55,103 nucleotides of DNA, taken from NCBI RefSeq assembly GCF_002723835.1, contig NZ_BEWG01000023.1, positions 349 through 55,451 on the forward strand, given 5' to 3'. This stretch comes from Mycobacterium sp. shizuoka-1. GTDB lineage: Bacteria > Actinomycetota > Actinomycetes > Mycobacteriales > Mycobacteriaceae. Of the stretch, positions 12,539 to 23,330 are shown piece after piece. Position 1 is the first letter of the stretch. Each line of letters opens with the position of its first letter. The notes under the pieces were generated by a model. The model did no database searches, was not told where the DNA came from, and worked only from the letters and a program-made list of their open reading frames with translations. The position numbers were made by a program, and so were the translations under genes.

Positions 12539-15484
12539 CTAGACCGACGGCCTTGGTATTTCGGCTGTGACCGGGTCGTGGCTGGCTTCGCTGTCCTCCC
12601 GCGGCAGCAGGTAGGCGCGCACCAGTGGGCGTGGTCCGCTGGACCGGAGCATGGTGCTGGCGGGACGGGGACGAACCCGTTGCGGCCACCAGAACCATCG
12701 GCCGAGCAACACGGCAATCGCCGGGGTCATGAACGACCGCACCACCAGGGTGTCGATCAGCAAACCCAGACCGATCGTGGTGCCGACCTGGCCGATGATC
12801 TGCAAATCGCTGACCACCATCGCCGCCATCGTGATCGCGAATACCAGGCCGGCGTTGGTCACCACCTTGCCGGAGCCGCCCATGGCGCGGATGATCCCGG
12901 TGTTGATGCCTGCCGACAATTCCTCTTTTATCCGGGATACCAAGAGCAGGTTGTAGTCGGAGCCCACCGCCAACAGCACGATCACCGACATGGGTAGCAC
13001 CATCCAGTGCAGTTTGATGCCCAGGATGTATTGCCACAGCAGGACCGAGAGCCCAAAGGACGCACCCAACGAGAGCGCGACGGTCCCCACGATGACCAGC
13101 GCGGCAATCAGGCTGCGGGTGATGATCAGCATGATGATGAAAATCAGGCACAGCGCGCCAACGGCGGCAATCCAGAGATCGTATTGGGAGCCGTCTCTGA
13201 AGTCCTTGAACGTCGCGGCGGTACCGGCGATGTAGATCTTGGAGCCCTGGAGCGGTGTCGTCTTGAGAGCCTCTTCGGCCGCCGACCGCATCTTGTCGAT
13301 ACTCGCAATGCCCTCGGGTGAGGCCGGTTCGTCCTTGTGGGAAATGATGAACCGCGCTGCTTTCCCGTCGGGAGACAGGTAGGCGCTCATTGCCCGTTTA
13401 AAGTCGGGATTCTCGAAGACCTCGGGCGGCAGATAGAAAGTGTCGTCGTCCTGCGCGGCGTCGAAAGCCTGCCCCATGGCGGTGGTGTTCAGATTCGAAT
13501 CGTCCAGCACGCCGAAGGTCCCGGACATGGTGCTGTGCATCTTCAGCATCATGTCGCGCATTCCCTCCATGATCGCGATGATCTTGGGAACCTGTTCGAG
13601 AAGCTGCGGCATCAGCTTGTCCAGCGTAGCCAGATGCGTCAGCATCTCTTTCATCTTGTCGTTGAGGGAAGTAATGCCGTCGATGGCATCGAATACCGAC
13701 CGCACCGCCCAGCAGACGGGAATGTCGTAGCAGTGCGGTTCCCAGTACAAATAGTTGCGAATCGGCCGGAAGAAGTCGTCGAAGTCGGCCGCGTTGTTCA
13801 TCAGTACCGTGATTACTTGCGACATTTCCTTCGTGGTGATGAAGGAGTCGTGGGTGATGTCGTTGAGCTGCTTCTGCAACTCGTACATCCGCTTCATCAA
13901 GACGATCTGGCGATCGATCATCTTCACTTGCTTGAGCATGTCGTCCATGCGGGATTGCATGAACTTCAGGCTGGCTTGCATGCCGGCGTTCTGCATGTCC
14001 ATCAGGAACGGTATGGACGTGTGCTCGATCGGTGTTCCCTCGGGCCGGGTGATGCCCTGCACTCGGGAGATGCCGGGGACCTTGAAAATCGCCTTCGCCA
14101 GCTTGTGGAGGATGAGGAAGTCGGCAGGATTCCGCAAGTCGTGATCGGACTGGATCATCAGAATCTCGGGCATCATCCGGGCCTGCGAGAAGTGACGATC
14201 GGCGGCGGCATTACCGACGTTGGCGGGAAGGTCCTTCGGTATGTACAGCCGGTCGTTGTAGCTGGTCTGATAGCCGGGTAGCGCCAGCAGGCCGATCAGC
14301 GCGATGGCGATTGTCGCAGTGAGGATGGGTACCGGCCAGCGAACGACGGCCGTGCCGATCCGCCGCCATCTGCGGTTCTTGAGCCGGACCTTGGGGTCGA
14401 ACAGTTTCAGGCGGCCGCCGACAGCCAGAAACGACGGAACCAGGGTGACCGCTACCGCGACGGCGGCGAACATGCCGACAGCAGATGGAACGCCCATGCT
14501 CTGGAAAATGGGCAGGCGGGTGAAGCTCAGGCACAGCATCGCGCCGGCGATGGTCAGCCCACTGCCCAACACGACAGGAGCCACGCTGCGGAAGGTGCTG
14601 TAGAAGGCGGTCTCGATGTCCTCGCCGGATTGCCGCGCCTCGTGGTAACGGCCGAAGAAGAAGATCCCGTAATCGGTTCCGGCGGCCATCGCCAAGGCCA
14701 CCAGCAGGCTGGTGGCGAATGTCGACAGCCCGATGACGTTGTGGTCGGCCAGAAACGCGACGACGCCACGCGCGACGAGGACCTCGATGCCGACCGTGAT
14801 CAACAATCCGATGACGGTGACGATCGAACGGTAGACAACGAGCAGGACGGCAAAAATGAGGACGGCGCCGACCGCGGTCATCTTGATCATCGAGTGATCG
14901 CCGGCGTGCTGCATGTCCGACACCAGCGCGGCCGGGCCGGTGACGAAGACCTGGATGCCGGGTGGTGGGGGCATCCGATCGACGATGCCGCGGACGGCAG
15001 CAATCGATTGCTGGCCCAGCGTCGTGCCTTGGTTACCAGCCAGATTCAGTTGGATGTAGACGGCCTTGCCGTCTTTGCTCTGTGCCCCGGCAGCGGTGAG
15101 TCGATCTCCCCACAAGTCCTGTACGTGCTCGACGTGTGTGGTGTCGCTCTTCAGCGCGCGAACCAGGGTGTCGTAGTAGGTGTGCGCCTCGTCCCCGAGT
15201 TCCTGCTGACCCTCCATCACCAGCATGGCGAAACTGTCGGAGGTGGACTCCTGGAACTCGCGACCCATCTGGTGCATGGCCATCACCGCCGGGGCGTCCT
15301 GTGGCGCCATCGGCACGGAGTGGTCTCGACCGACGGTCTCCAGCCAGGGAACGAAGAACGTCACCAGGACGGTTATGGCCAACCACGCGACGATGATCAG
15401 CGGCGAAAGCGCCCGGATCGACCGCGCAACCAGGGGCCGACTGAGCTGATTCGTCGACTCTGTCTCGGTCTGGATATCGGCCAC
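12539..15484 (-). CDS. mmpL: MmpL family RND lipid transporter (second MmpL of the pair)
   Basis: This 981-aa inner-membrane RND protein is expected to export a lipid or glycolipid using proton flux. A first membrane segment ([15 protein letters not shown]) is followed by a periplasmic porter loop and helix bundle. The proton-relay Asp-Tyr pairs are present in TM4 (GTDYG, D271/Y272) and TM10 (GSDYN, D843/Y844). A second large periplasmic domain holds a Met-rich coiled region and a [12 protein letters not shown] segment with two Cys. It starts at GTG 15484, directly abutting the upstream mmpL stop with no spacer. The order mmpS-mmpL-mmpL matches mmpS4-mmpL4a-mmpL4b of GPL loci. Confidence 0.92.
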   Translation of the reverse strand: MADIQTETESTNQLSRPLVARSIRALSPLIIVAWLAITVLVTFFVPWLETVGRDHSVPMAPQDAPAVMAMHQMGREFQESTSDSFAMLVMEGQQELGDEAHTYYDTLVRALKSDTTHVEHVQDLWGDRLTAAGAQSKDGKAVYIQLNLAGNQGTTLGQQSIAAVRGIVDRMPPPPGIQVFVTGPAALVSDMQHAGDHSMIKMTAVGAVLIFAVLLVVYRSIVTVIGLLITVGIEVLVARGVVAFLADHNVIGLSTFATSLLVALAMAAGTDYGIFFFGRYHEARQSGEDIETAFYSTFRSVAPVVLGSGLTIAGAMLCLSFTRLPIFQSMGVPSAVGMFAAVAVAVTLVPSFLAVGGRLKLFDPKVRLKNRRWRRIGTAVVRWPVPILTATIAIALIGLLALPGYQTSYNDRLYIPKDLPANVGNAAADRHFSQARMMPEILMIQSDHDLRNPADFLILHKLAKAIFKVPGISRVQGITRPEGTPIEHTSIPFLMDMQNAGMQASLKFMQSRMDDMLKQVKMIDRQIVLMKRMYELQKQLNDITHDSFITTKEMSQVITVLMNNAADFDDFFRPIRNYLYWEPHCYDIPVCWAVRSVFDAIDGITSLNDKMKEMLTHLATLDKLMPQLLEQVPKIIAIMEGMRDMMLKMHSTMSGTFGVLDDSNLNTTAMGQAFDAAQDDDTFYLPPEVFENPDFKRAMSAYLSPDGKAARFIISHKDEPASPEGIASIDKMRSAAEEALKTTPLQGSKIYIAGTAATFKDFRDGSQYDLWIAAVGALCLIFIIMLIITRSLIAALVIVGTVALSLGASFGLSVLLWQYILGIKLHWMVLPMSVIVLLAVGSDYNLLLVSRIKEELSAGINTGIIRAMGGSGKVVTNAGLVFAITMAAMVVSDLQIIGQVGTTIGLGLLIDTLVVRSFMTPAIAVLLGRWFWWPQRVRPRPASTMLRSSGPRPLVRAYLLPREDSEASHDPVTAEIPRPSV

Positions 15485-18367
15485 TTACTTCTCTTGGTTC
15501 AGCAAGAGGGCACGAACCAACGGGCGCGGGCCGGTGGGACGCAGCATCGTACTGGCGGGGCGGGGCCGAACCTGCTGCGGCCACCAGAACCAGCGTCCCA
15601 ACAACGCCGCGATGGATGGCGTCATGAACGCCCGCACGATCAAGGTGTCGAACAACAGGCCCAACGCGATCGTCGTGCCCACCTGGCCGATACTGATCAG
15701 GTCGCTGACCATCATCGAGGCCATGGTGAACGCGAACACCAAGCCGGCGGTCGTCACGACTTTGCCGGTGCCGGCCATTGCCCGAATGATGCCGGTATTG
15801 ATACCGGCGCCTAATTCCTCCTTCATACGGGCAACCAGCAGGAGATTGTAGTCGGAGCCGACCGCCAACAGAATGATCACGGTCATGACGAATACCGACC
15901 AGTGCAATTGAATGCCGAGGAGGTATTGCCAGACGAATACTGCCAATCCGAATGATGCGCCCAACGAAAGCAGCACCGTACCCACGATCACCATGGCGGC
16001 GATGAGGCTGCGCGTCACAATGAGCATGACCACAAAGATCAGACAGAGCGCCGCGACGACCGCAATCATCAGATCGTATTTGGTCCCGGTAACCAGATCT
16101 TTAATTAGGGCTGCGGTGCCGGAAAGGGAGATCTGCGACCCCTCCAGCGGAGTGCCTTTCAGTGCCTCTTCGGCCGCATTCTTGATGGCATCGACTCGGG
16201 CAATGCCGTCGGGTGAGGTCGGGTCGCCTTTTTGCGAAATCAACATGCGGGCGGCCTTGCCATCGGGTGAGATGAAGATCTTCATCACGCGTTTGAAGTC
16301 CTCGTTCTTGAAGACCTCCGGCGGTACGTAGAACGAATCATCGTTCTGAGCGGCATCGAATGCCTTGCCCATCGCGGTCGAATTTGCGCCATTGTCGTCC
16401 ATCTGGCCGAACACCCCGGACATGGTGCTGTGCATGGTGAGCAGCATCGTCCGCATGCTCGTCATGATCGAGATCATCTCCGGGAATTGAGCGAGCAGTT
16501 GCGGCATGATCAGGTCCATCTGATCGAGGTTCACAACGAGTTCGCGCAGCTTCTCCGTCAGTCCGTCAACCCCGTCGAGAATGTCAAACAGGCTTCTGAC
16601 TGACCAGCAGAGCGGAATATTGAAGCAATGCGGTTCCCAGTACAGATAGTTGCGAATGGGCCGGAAGAAATCCTCGAAGTCGGCAATATGATCACGTAGC
16701 TCGCTGGTGATTTCTTCCATTTCATGCGTGCTTTTGACCATGGCGTGCATCGTCGCCGACATCTGCTGCATCAGGCTGTACATGCGAGACATGATGTTGA
16801 TGGTCTGTTGCAATTGGTCGGCTTGCGTGAGCAGGTCGGCCATCCGGGCTTTCTGAAAGAACATGAACTGCTGCTGGCCGGCTTGCTGCGTGCTCATCAA
16901 GTAGGGAATGGTCGTATGCGCGATCGGCGTGCCTTCAGGCCGGGTCACCGCCTGAACCTTTTCGATACCCGGAACCGCAAGGACGGCTTTCGCGAGTTTG
17001 TTCAGGACCAGGAAATCCGCCGAATTGCGTAGATCGTGATCGGTCTCGACCATCAGAATTTCGGGTGTCATCATCGCTGAAGGTGGAAAGTGTCGGGCCG
17101 CCGCTTCTATCCCCTGCGTGGCGGGAATGTTCTTCGGTAGGAAGTGCTGGTCGTTGAAGTCGGGCTTGAATCCGGGCAGCGTCAACAGTCCGACCAGGGT
17201 GAGGGCCAACGAGGCGACGAGAATGGGTGCCGGCCAGCGGACAATGGCCGTGCCAATCCGTCGCCAGCCGTAAGTCTTTGCTGTTCGCTTGGGGTCGAAC
17301 AAGCCGAATCGGCCTCCGACCGCGATGACGGCTGGGACCAACGTCAGTGCGACGGCTACCGCGACCATGATGCCGACCGCGCAGGGGACGCCGAGCGCTT
17401 GGAACGCCGGAAGTCGAGTGAAGCTGAGACACAGCGTCGCGCCGGCGACCGTCAAACCGGTGGCCAGAACGACCTTGGCGACGCCGCGGTAGGTGGTGTA
17501 GAAGGCCGTTTCGCGATCTTCGCCGGCCAAGCGCGCTTCGTGATAGCGGCCGATGAAGAAAATCCCGTAGTCCGTCCCAGCCGCAATCACCAGGGCTACC
17601 AGCAGGTTCACCGCGAACGTGGTGAGTCCGATGATCTCGTGATGGCCGAGGAGAGCGACGAACCCCCTGGCGGCCTGCAGCTGTACCCCGACGACCATGA
17701 GCAGGAGGATCACGGTCAGTGGGGAACGATAAACGATCAGCAGCGTCACCAGGATCACCGCGATGCTGACCAAGGTGATGGTGTTGACCGTGCTGTTGCC
17801 GCTCTTGCTCATGTCGGCGGCAAGCGCGGCGGGCCCGGTGACATACGTGGTGATCCCGGGTGGCGCGGGCGTTCGTCCGATGATGTCCTGAACAGACCTG
17901 ACCGACTCGTTGGCCAAGGCTTCACCCGGTTTGCCGGCAAGCGTTAGCTGTACGTAGGCGGCTTTGCCGTCGTCGCTCTGCGCAGCGGCGCTGGTGAGTG
18001 GGTCTCCCCAGAAGTTCTGGATGTACTGGACATGCTTGGGATCTTGTTCGAATTGTCGAATCAGGTCGTCGTAGTAGGCGTGGGCCTCGTCGCCGAGTGG
18101 TTGTTGACCCTCCAGCACGATCATTGCCGGCGCGTTGCCGGACACCGATTGATCGAAAACTTGAGACATCCGCTGAGTAGCGCGGAACGACGGCGCATCA
18201 GTGGGATTCTGCGAGACCGAGTGCTCGGCCTCGACCTGCTCCAGGGTGGGGACCCCGAGGGTCAGGCCGACGATGATCGCCAACCAGCCCAAGATGACGA
18301 GCACCGAAAAGCGGCGGATCGTCTGCGCGACGAATGACCGGCCGTCGTGCAACTGATGGGTGCTCAT
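15485..18367 (-). CDS. mmpL: MmpL family RND lipid transporter (first MmpL of the pair)
   Basis: This 960-aa protein is clearly paralogous to the MmpL that follows it, suggesting a tandem duplication. It has the same layout: an N-terminal membrane helix, a porter loop, TM4 with GTDYG (D266/Y267), a helical periplasmic insertion with [12 protein letters not shown], and TM10 with GSDYN (D839). The C-terminus [18 protein letters not shown] resembles the tail of its neighbour. The ATG at 18367 overlaps the mmpS stop (ATGA), so the three genes form one operon. In GPL loci both MmpL4 proteins are needed for export; by analogy the two may act as a heteromeric exporter here (inference). Confidence 0.92.
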   Translation of the reverse strand: MSTHQLHDGRSFVAQTIRRFSVLVILGWLAIIVGLTLGVPTLEQVEAEHSVSQNPTDAPSFRATQRMSQVFDQSVSGNAPAMIVLEGQQPLGDEAHAYYDDLIRQFEQDPKHVQYIQNFWGDPLTSAAAQSDDGKAAYVQLTLAGKPGEALANESVRSVQDIIGRTPAPPGITTYVTGPAALAADMSKSGNSTVNTITLVSIAVILVTLLIVYRSPLTVILLLMVVGVQLQAARGFVALLGHHEIIGLTTFAVNLLVALVIAAGTDYGIFFIGRYHEARLAGEDRETAFYTTYRGVAKVVLATGLTVAGATLCLSFTRLPAFQALGVPCAVGIMVAVAVALTLVPAVIAVGGRFGLFDPKRTAKTYGWRRIGTAIVRWPAPILVASLALTLVGLLTLPGFKPDFNDQHFLPKNIPATQGIEAAARHFPPSAMMTPEILMVETDHDLRNSADFLVLNKLAKAVLAVPGIEKVQAVTRPEGTPIAHTTIPYLMSTQQAGQQQFMFFQKARMADLLTQADQLQQTINIMSRMYSLMQQMSATMHAMVKSTHEMEEITSELRDHIADFEDFFRPIRNYLYWEPHCFNIPLCWSVRSLFDILDGVDGLTEKLRELVVNLDQMDLIMPQLLAQFPEMISIMTSMRTMLLTMHSTMSGVFGQMDDNGANSTAMGKAFDAAQNDDSFYVPPEVFKNEDFKRVMKIFISPDGKAARMLISQKGDPTSPDGIARVDAIKNAAEEALKGTPLEGSQISLSGTAALIKDLVTGTKYDLMIAVVAALCLIFVVMLIVTRSLIAAMVIVGTVLLSLGASFGLAVFVWQYLLGIQLHWSVFVMTVIILLAVGSDYNLLLVARMKEELGAGINTGIIRAMAGTGKVVTTAGLVFAFTMASMMVSDLISIGQVGTTIALGLLFDTLIVRAFMTPSIAALLGRWFWWPQQVRPRPASTMLRPTGPRPLVRALLLNQEK

Positions 18368-18972
18368 GCGGCCTTCAACAGACAGGAGACGAAGGAGCTG
18401 ACTTCGTGGGTGGTGGTGTTGTCCGCTTTCACCACACCGTCCACCGTGATGCGGCAGCCGATGGTCTCACTGTCGCCCTGGGCGGCGATGCTGCCGATGC
18501 CCGCTGCAGCGGAGATCGGGAACTCCAGCGACCACGGCAGCGTGACATCCTGATGTACTGGGTCGCCGTTCTCGTCGAAGTAGCTGATCTGGGCGGGCGT
18601 TCCGGGCGGACCGAAGACTTCGTATTTCATCTTCTTCGGGTTGTACGGTTTGCCCTTGTCATTCTTGGTATCTCCGTAAGACAGGGCTGTTTCCGATCCG
18701 AAGATTCCGTGCAATCGCGACACCGCCAGTCCACCGGCGGCCAGAACCGCGATCACGATCAGCGGAATCCACAGGTGGCTCAGCAAACCGAATATCACTC
18801 CAGGTCCGCTCCTGCGCTTCCGAGGACTGCGTTCGGCTCGAGGCGGCGGCGGTGGCTCGGCAGGCTGCGGTGGAGACTCCTCGCTGTGCCATCCGGTGAC
18901 ACCGGGCTCAGTTTGCTCAACGTTGGGCAAACGTCCTTCGATCACCGGGCGCCGACCTTTCCCAAGTTCCAA
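18364..18972 (-). CDS. mmpS: MmpS family membrane accessory protein
   Basis: This protein of up to 202 aa is the small periplasmic partner of MmpL transporters. A Pro-rich cytoplasmic N-terminus with [11 protein letters not shown] precedes one membrane helix ([17 protein letters not shown], about 68-85) and the periplasmic MmpS domain. That domain contains [25 protein letters not shown] sequence and a conserved Cys pair near the end. The frame opens at TTG 18972. MmpS proteins are usually about 140-150 aa, so the true start may lie further in, for example at an internal GTG near codon 10. It overlaps the first mmpL by 4 bp. Confidence 0.88.
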   Translation of the reverse strand: MELGKGRRPVIEGRLPNVEQTEPGVTGWHSEESPPQPAEPPPPPRAERSPRKRRSGPGVIFGLLSHLWIPLIVIAVLAAGGLAVSRLHGIFGSETALSYGDTKNDKGKPYNPKKMKYEVFGPPGTPAQISYFDENGDPVHQDVTLPWSLEFPISAAAGIGSIAAQGDSETIGCRITVDGVVKADNTTTHEVSSFVSCLLKAA

Positions 18973-18991
18973 GTGCTACGGGTCCTAGCAC
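18973..18991 (-). promoter_or_regulatory. Inverted repeat over the mmpS ribosome-binding region
   Basis: Perfect 6-bp arms GTGCTA (18973-18978) and TAGCAC (18986-18991) flank a 7-base loop directly upstream of the mmpS TTG start. On the mmpS strand the only Shine-Dalgarno-like run (AGGA) sits at the arm/loop boundary, so a stem could hide it. This may be a translational control hairpin or a protein-binding operator. If mmpS really starts further in, the element would fall in the leader only. Confidence 0.35.
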
Positions 18992-19346
18992 CAACCGTCA
19001 GATGGAGAATGCGACTACACATCGAGGCGTGGCATCTCGCTTACCGCCGGAGGGCGGGCGTCACAGTCTGCGCCACAACAGCTCCCCGCAAACGCGCGGC
19101 ACCGACGAGAGCGCGACCGATCTCGACGAGAGTCAACCATGTTCATGGCCTCCGTGTGGGCTCTTTGCGATGCAACAGCGGAGCATACGCGCAAGGGTAA
19201 GCGCCGAACTGCGGTAATGGCTAAGTCTTAGGCTGCTTCCCAGGTTGCCACATTGACGCGACTGCAAGTTGTGAGCCCTCGAGAGCCCGGCTCTCAGGTC
19301 GGCATGACTGAGGTCCGGGACGACGGCAGAATGGAACACGTTCTCG
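18992..19346. other. Intergenic region between papA and mmpS
   Basis: About 355 bp hold no convincing gene; the short frames here lack plausible starts and family resemblance. The stretch should contain the promoter of the minus-strand mmpS-mmpL-mmpL operon and the papA 3' end. Two small palindromes are visible: GAGAGCC-C-GGCTCTC at 19281-19295, and GAACACGTTC within 19332-19345, which is close to a KstR-type box but misses its final A. Confidence 0.6.
19281..19295. terminator. Possible hairpin downstream of papA
   Basis: Arms GAGAGCC and GGCTCTC are separated by one base, which would fold as a 6-bp stem with a 3-base loop. It sits 51 bp beyond the papA stop on the papA strand. There is no T-tract, as is common for mycobacterial terminators. 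An operator role is equally possible. Confidence 0.25.
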
Positions 19347-20744
19347 TTAGTCGATCTCGCCGGTGAGGCCGAACTCCGTCAAGGTGCGCTCGGCGAGTTC
19401 TCGCAGTTGTGATCGGGTGGTCACCGAGCCGGGCTGGTAGCCGCGAATGCAGACACCGACCTGGTTCATCTCCAGCGACGTGCCGACGAAAACGTGCAAC
19501 TGGCTGCCTGTTCGGTCAAGCCATCCGCGGGTCACGTTCTGGCTCGCCCCCCGGGCGAACATGGCATCGCTTAGCGTGCCGTCGGGGCGGCTGGCAGCCG
19601 GTCCCGTATCGCCCAGACTCGAGCACACCGCTGGTCGCTCCGGGTCGCTGACCGCGTAATCGATCAGATGCTTCCACGCCCGTTTCGGGGTGAACGGCGT
19701 CAACGGAACGAGCTCCGCAGACTCGTCGTCGGCGCCCTGTGCGGACTTGAGGGCTTGCTTGATGGCGGCGCGCGCCGGACCCATATCGGTCGTCACCAGG
19801 TCAGGGTCGATGCCAACGCGGACGAAGGACACCGCGACCGCTCGCGCATCGTCCATGGTGCGGGTGTTGACGGTGAGCAGCATTCTGACGTCATCCGCAT
19901 CGCCATGATCGCGCCCCATGTGCCGGTCGAGCCGCGCGGTGAACGCCGTGGACATAGCACTGCTCGTTCCGCCCAACGCTTCCGCGCGGGCAGTCCACTC
20001 GTCCAGGCGGATACGGACCCAGACGTTGGGCACGATGACCGGTTGGTTGGCTCCACTCGCGGGAGCGCTGGCCGGCAGCGACGCCTGGGCCTGGGTGTGG
20101 ACGGTGTCCGCCTGGCGGCGCCGGGCTTCTTTGACCGCGGCGAGGAGCGCGCGTCCGACCGTGGGGGCATCTCGCGCGGTGTCGCCGATGTCCTCGACCA
20201 ACGCGCGCAGCCGCGGGCGTGAATGCGGCGGCGGGTAGCCAAGATCGCGGGGTAGCCCAAGCAGCGCTTCGGTGACCGCGACAGCGGCACCGATGCCGTC
20301 GATCACGTAGTGGGACAGCACCAGGCTGATCGCGGTCGAGCCGTCGCTGAGCGGGACGACGCTGATCCGCCAGCCCGGCCCCGTTTCGGGATCGATCGGT
20401 AGTTGGGTGCACTCGTCGAACCAGGCGCCGAGTTCGGCCCGAGGGCGGACCGCTGATGCGATATCGAGTTTCGCCGGCGCAGGATCTCGCACCCATCGGT
20501 AGCGCCCGAAGGGCAGCGGCGAGCGTTCGATGAGTCGCCCCATCATCCCTTGGCTGAGCTTGTCGCGAAACCGCTCGAGTCCCTCGACGTCGACTGCGTG
20601 TCGATAGACCCACCCGACCTGCATCACTTCGCGCTGGCCTGCGGCATGATGCCCGGCGTAGAAGGCCTGGTCCATCAAATCGAGCCGATTGTCCCGCCGC
20701 GCATCGTCGTTGGATGTGTGGGCCGGGCGGTCCTGGATTGACAC
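19347..20744 (-). CDS. PapA/WES-like O-acyltransferase (condensation-fold)
   Basis: This enzyme, 465 aa from GTG 20744, is likely to transfer a CoA- or ACP-bound acyl group to a hydroxyl of the glycolipid. The HxxxDG motif of the acyl-CoA-dependent acyltransferase/condensation superfamily is intact as SHYVIDG (H145, D149, G150), and NRLDLMDQAF matches the N-terminal substrate-tunnel motif of the family. The frame is open up to 21071, but that would overlap the divergent sulfotransferase. GTG 20744 gives the usual family length; ATG 20675 at MDQAFY is the alternative. PapA proteins act in the trehalose and phenolic glycolipid pathways. The acyl donor could be the PUFA-like synthase product (inference). 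Confidence 0.82.
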   Translation of the reverse strand: MSIQDRPAHTSNDDARRDNRLDLMDQAFYAGHHAAGQREVMQVGWVYRHAVDVEGLERFRDKLSQGMMGRLIERSPLPFGRYRWVRDPAPAKLDIASAVRPRAELGAWFDECTQLPIDPETGPGWRISVVPLSDGSTAISLVLSHYVIDGIGAAVAVTEALLGLPRDLGYPPPHSRPRLRALVEDIGDTARDAPTVGRALLAAVKEARRRQADTVHTQAQASLPASAPASGANQPVIVPNVWVRIRLDEWTARAEALGGTSSAMSTAFTARLDRHMGRDHGDADDVRMLLTVNTRTMDDARAVAVSFVRVGIDPDLVTTDMGPARAAIKQALKSAQGADDESAELVPLTPFTPKRAWKHLIDYAVSDPERPAVCSSLGDTGPAASRPDGTLSDAMFARGASQNVTRGWLDRTGSQLHVFVGTSLEMNQVGVCIRGYQPGSVTTRSQLRELAERTLTEFGLTGEID

Positions 20745-20756
20745 GAGCGTCAGAGT

Positions 20757-20771
20757 AACCGACCGTCGGTT
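20757..20771. promoter_or_regulatory. Palindrome in the papA/sulfotransferase divergent region
   Basis: AACCGA-CCG-TCGGTT has perfect 6-bp arms and lies 13 bp upstream of the chosen papA start, in the region shared by the two divergent genes. It is a plausible repressor or activator site. No specific regulator family is assigned. Confidence 0.3.
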
Positions 20772-20827
20772 GTCGGATACCCGATGTTGCGCTGCCGTTT
20801 GCCGGCATTCCCCGCGTGCGCGATACC

Positions 20828-20857
20828 TTGTCGAAGCGTGCGAGGGCAACCTATTCT
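20828..20857 (+). promoter_or_regulatory. Candidate sigma-A-like promoter for the sulfotransferase operon
   Basis: A -35-like TTGTCG (20828-20833) and a -10-like TATTCT (20852-20857) are separated by 18 bp and lie 34 bp before the ATG at 20892. It fits a housekeeping-type mycobacterial promoter driving the plus-strand genes that follow. The assignment is by eye only. Confidence 0.35.
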
Positions 20858-20891
20858 GCCGCTGTGAATAAAAGTGGGCCGGTGCGCGTAC

Positions 20892-21869
20892 ATGGCTGAG
20901 GCGGTGACGCGAACCCGCCCGGTGGCGCTTTTCGTGTTGGGCAATGGCCGATCCGGAACGTCGGCGCTGGCGCAGGTCCTGGCGCTCAGCGGGGGCACCC
21001 TTCCGCCCGGTCTGCTGGGCGCCACCTCGGAGAATCCGCGTGGGTTCTTCGAAGCTCGCGCGGTGATTCATCTAAACCAGGCGATCCTGCACGCGCACGG
21101 CAGTTCCGGGTACGACATGGCGCTGGACGCGTATCAAGACGGTGTTTTCGACGCCGGACGGAACAGCTCCTGGGTTGCCAAGCTCAGGGACTACCTTGCG
21201 AGCTTGCCGACGGCCCCAGTCGTGGTGATCAAGGAGCCGAAGACGACGACTGTCTCAGGCATCTGGTTCGAGGCGGCGCGCCAAGCCGGTTTTGACGTCG
21301 CCGCCGTCGTCGCGGTGCGTCATCCAGCCGAAATCATCGGATCGCTTGAAAAGCGGGCCAATCAGCAAAATTATGTTGGGTCGTCACCAGAACTCACGTG
21401 CGCCTGGTGGCTGAAGTACAGCTTGCTGGCCGAACGTGACACTCGCGACGTACCTCGGGTGTTCGTCGAATACACCAACCTCCTCGAGGACTGGCGCCGG
21501 GAACTGAAGCGGATCTCCACGGCCCTCGGGATCGATCTCGACGTCAAGGACGAACGAGCAATCGACGAGTTCCTCACCCCGGACCTGCGGCACCACCAGA
21601 CCCGTGGTCCGGCAGTTGAACCGTTCGGTACCGACTGGGTCGGCGCGGTGTACGAAACACTGGCTGCGGCCGCAGCGGACGAGCCGTGGGACGCGTCTGT
21701 ACTCGACCGGGTTTTCGACGAGTACCGAGCCAGTGAACGTGGATTCCGTCAGGCCTTCACAGACTTCCGGCGATACCGCAACCTCGACCGGCTCTTGCCG
21801 CCGTTCGTGGTGAAGCTCGGCCTCGAAACCCTCGCACTGGCTCACCGCCGCAAAGGGACTTGGGCCTAG
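20892..21869 (+). CDS. PAPS-dependent sulfotransferase family protein
   Basis: This 325-aa protein likely transfers sulfate from PAPS to a sugar or lipid hydroxyl. The 5'-phosphosulfate loop GNGRSGTS is at 17-24, and a 3'-phosphate-binding type strand AVRHPAEIIGSL starts near 141 (R143). The ATG at 20892 is preferred over the in-frame GTG at 20874, because it leaves the P-loop at the usual distance from the N-terminus. The gene is divergent from papA and opens a plus-strand run with a glycosyltransferase, a methyltransferase and an oxidoreductase, so the acceptor is probably the glycolipid of this locus. Sulfated glycolipids occur in several mycobacteria. Some proteins of this fold are annotated only as sulfotransferase-like, so activity is not proven. 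Confidence 0.8.
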   Translation: MAEAVTRTRPVALFVLGNGRSGTSALAQVLALSGGTLPPGLLGATSENPRGFFEARAVIHLNQAILHAHGSSGYDMALDAYQDGVFDAGRNSSWVAKLRDYLASLPTAPVVVIKEPKTTTVSGIWFEAARQAGFDVAAVVAVRHPAEIIGSLEKRANQQNYVGSSPELTCAWWLKYSLLAERDTRDVPRVFVEYTNLLEDWRRELKRISTALGIDLDVKDERAIDEFLTPDLRHHQTRGPAVEPFGTDWVGAVYETLAAAAADEPWDASVLDRVFDEYRASERGFRQAFTDFRRYRNLDRLLPPFVVKLGLETLALAHRRKGTWA

Positions 21870-21987
21870 CCGTATCCGAGGACGTCGGCCGATTCGTGCG
21901 TTGTGGCCAATCGTCGGGGTGTACATGTCGGCGTTGGGTTACGCTGCCGGGCGGCTGAGCCACGGACGGAAGGGCCGGAAGCGTTCG

Positions 21988-23256
21988 ATGAAACTTGTGC
22001 TGGCGTTCTATGGAACTCGCGGAGACGTCGAACCTGGCATCGCCATCGGCCGGGAGTTGCTGCGCCGCGGTCACGACGTGCTCATGGCGGTTCCGCCGGA
22101 CTTGATCGACTCGGCCCGATCGGTCGGCCTCGCGGCGGTCGCCTACGGGCCGGATACGCAGGCGTGGCTGGAAGACACCCGCGACTTCTGGGGCTACTTC
22201 TTCCGCAACTTCTGGCGAGTGCGCGACGTGCAGAAGTATTTTCGCGAGTCCCGGGCCCCCGGTCTTCGGGCCTGGGGGGAGATGAGCAGGAGTTTGGCGT
22301 CGGTGTCGGGCGGGGCAGACCTGCTGGTCACCGGGGTCAGCTACGAGGAGCTGGTGTTCGACGTCGCGGAATACTGCGATGTTGCGCTGGCGACGGTGCT
22401 CTGGTTTCCGATGCGGGTCAACGGCAAGCTCCTGCCGAATCTGCCTGAGCCGGTGTTGCGCTCGGCGATGAAGCTGTACGAGTGGCTGATCTGGCGTGGG
22501 GTGAAAAAGGTCGTCGCCGCGCAGCGCCGCGAACTCGGGTTGCCGCCCGCGACCGGCCCGGTGCCGGCTCGGATCGCCGAACGCCAATTGCTGGAGATCC
22601 AGGCCTATGACGAGGTGCTCTTCCCGGGTCTGGCGGCCGAGTGGGCTCCGTGGGACGGTCAACGGCCGTTTGTCGGCACGCTGACGCTGGAGTTGGCCAC
22701 CGAGGCCGACGAGGACGTCATGTCGTGGATCGCCTCGGGAACGCCGCCGATCTGCTTTGGCTTCGGCAGTATTCCGGTGGAATCACCGGCCGAGATGGTC
22801 GCGATGATCGCGGGGGCCTGCGCCCAGGTTGGTGAGCGTGCGCTGTTGTGTGCCGGTTGGACCGACTTCAGCAATGTTCCGCAGTTCGACCACGTCAAGG
22901 TGGTGGGTGCGGTGAATTACGCGACGGTGTTCCCGGCCTGCCGAGCGGTCGTTCACCACGGCGGTGCGGGGACCACGGCCGCCGGCCTGCGTGCAGGAGT
23001 TCCGACACTCGTGCTGTGGATGGCCGATGTCCAGGTGATCTGGGGAGCGGCGGTCAAGGGGCTGAAGGTGGGTACCTCGCGGCGGTTTGCGGCCACCACC
23101 GAGAAGACGCTGACCGCCGATTTGCGCACGATACTCGCACCGGGATACCGCAGCCGAGCCCGCGAGCTTGCGGCCAGGATGACCAGCCCTGCTGACAGCG
23201 TGCGCCACGCCGCCGACCTCCTGGAGGATTTCGCTCGCCGCAGGCGGCTTGGTTGA
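21988..23256 (+). CDS. GT1-type glycosyltransferase (GtfA/GtfB-like)
   Basis: A 422-aa GT-B fold protein of the family that glycosylates GPLs. The N-terminus MKLVLAFYGTRGDVEPGIAIG carries the TRGDVEP motif, with RRGHDV next. The donor-binding C-terminal half contains CFGFGSIPVE and HHGGAGTTAAGLRAGVPTLV. The frame is open from 21901, but ATG 21988 has a GGAAG ribosome site and aligns with the other GTs in this window. It is one of five paralogues here. It is the most divergent at the WVxP acceptor side, so sugar and acceptor cannot be assigned from sequence alone. Confidence 0.9.
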   Translation: MKLVLAFYGTRGDVEPGIAIGRELLRRGHDVLMAVPPDLIDSARSVGLAAVAYGPDTQAWLEDTRDFWGYFFRNFWRVRDVQKYFRESRAPGLRAWGEMSRSLASVSGGADLLVTGVSYEELVFDVAEYCDVALATVLWFPMRVNGKLLPNLPEPVLRSAMKLYEWLIWRGVKKVVAAQRRELGLPPATGPVPARIAERQLLEIQAYDEVLFPGLAAEWAPWDGQRPFVGTLTLELATEADEDVMSWIASGTPPICFGFGSIPVESPAEMVAMIAGACAQVGERALLCAGWTDFSNVPQFDHVKVVGAVNYATVFPACRAVVHHGGAGTTAAGLRAGVPTLVLWMADVQVIWGAAVKGLKVGTSRRFAATTEKTLTADLRTILAPGYRSRARELAARMTSPADSVRHAADLLEDFARRRRLG

Positions 23257-23330
23257 ACGGATGATCCGATCCTGGCAAACGTCGAAAACTGACGACGATG
23301 CAAGTTTAGACTCAGCGCCGAAATGCCGGC

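Noticed and set aside
19133..19339. 68-aa minus-strand frame between papA and mmpS
   Set aside because: No homology, no good ribosome site, and Ser/Leu/Arg-rich noise composition.
19332..19345. Second KstR-like palindrome TGGAACACGTTCTC
   Set aside because: The last fixed base of the consensus is C rather than A and it lies at the 3' end of papA, not upstream of a gene start. Kept only as a weak partner to the site at 30884.
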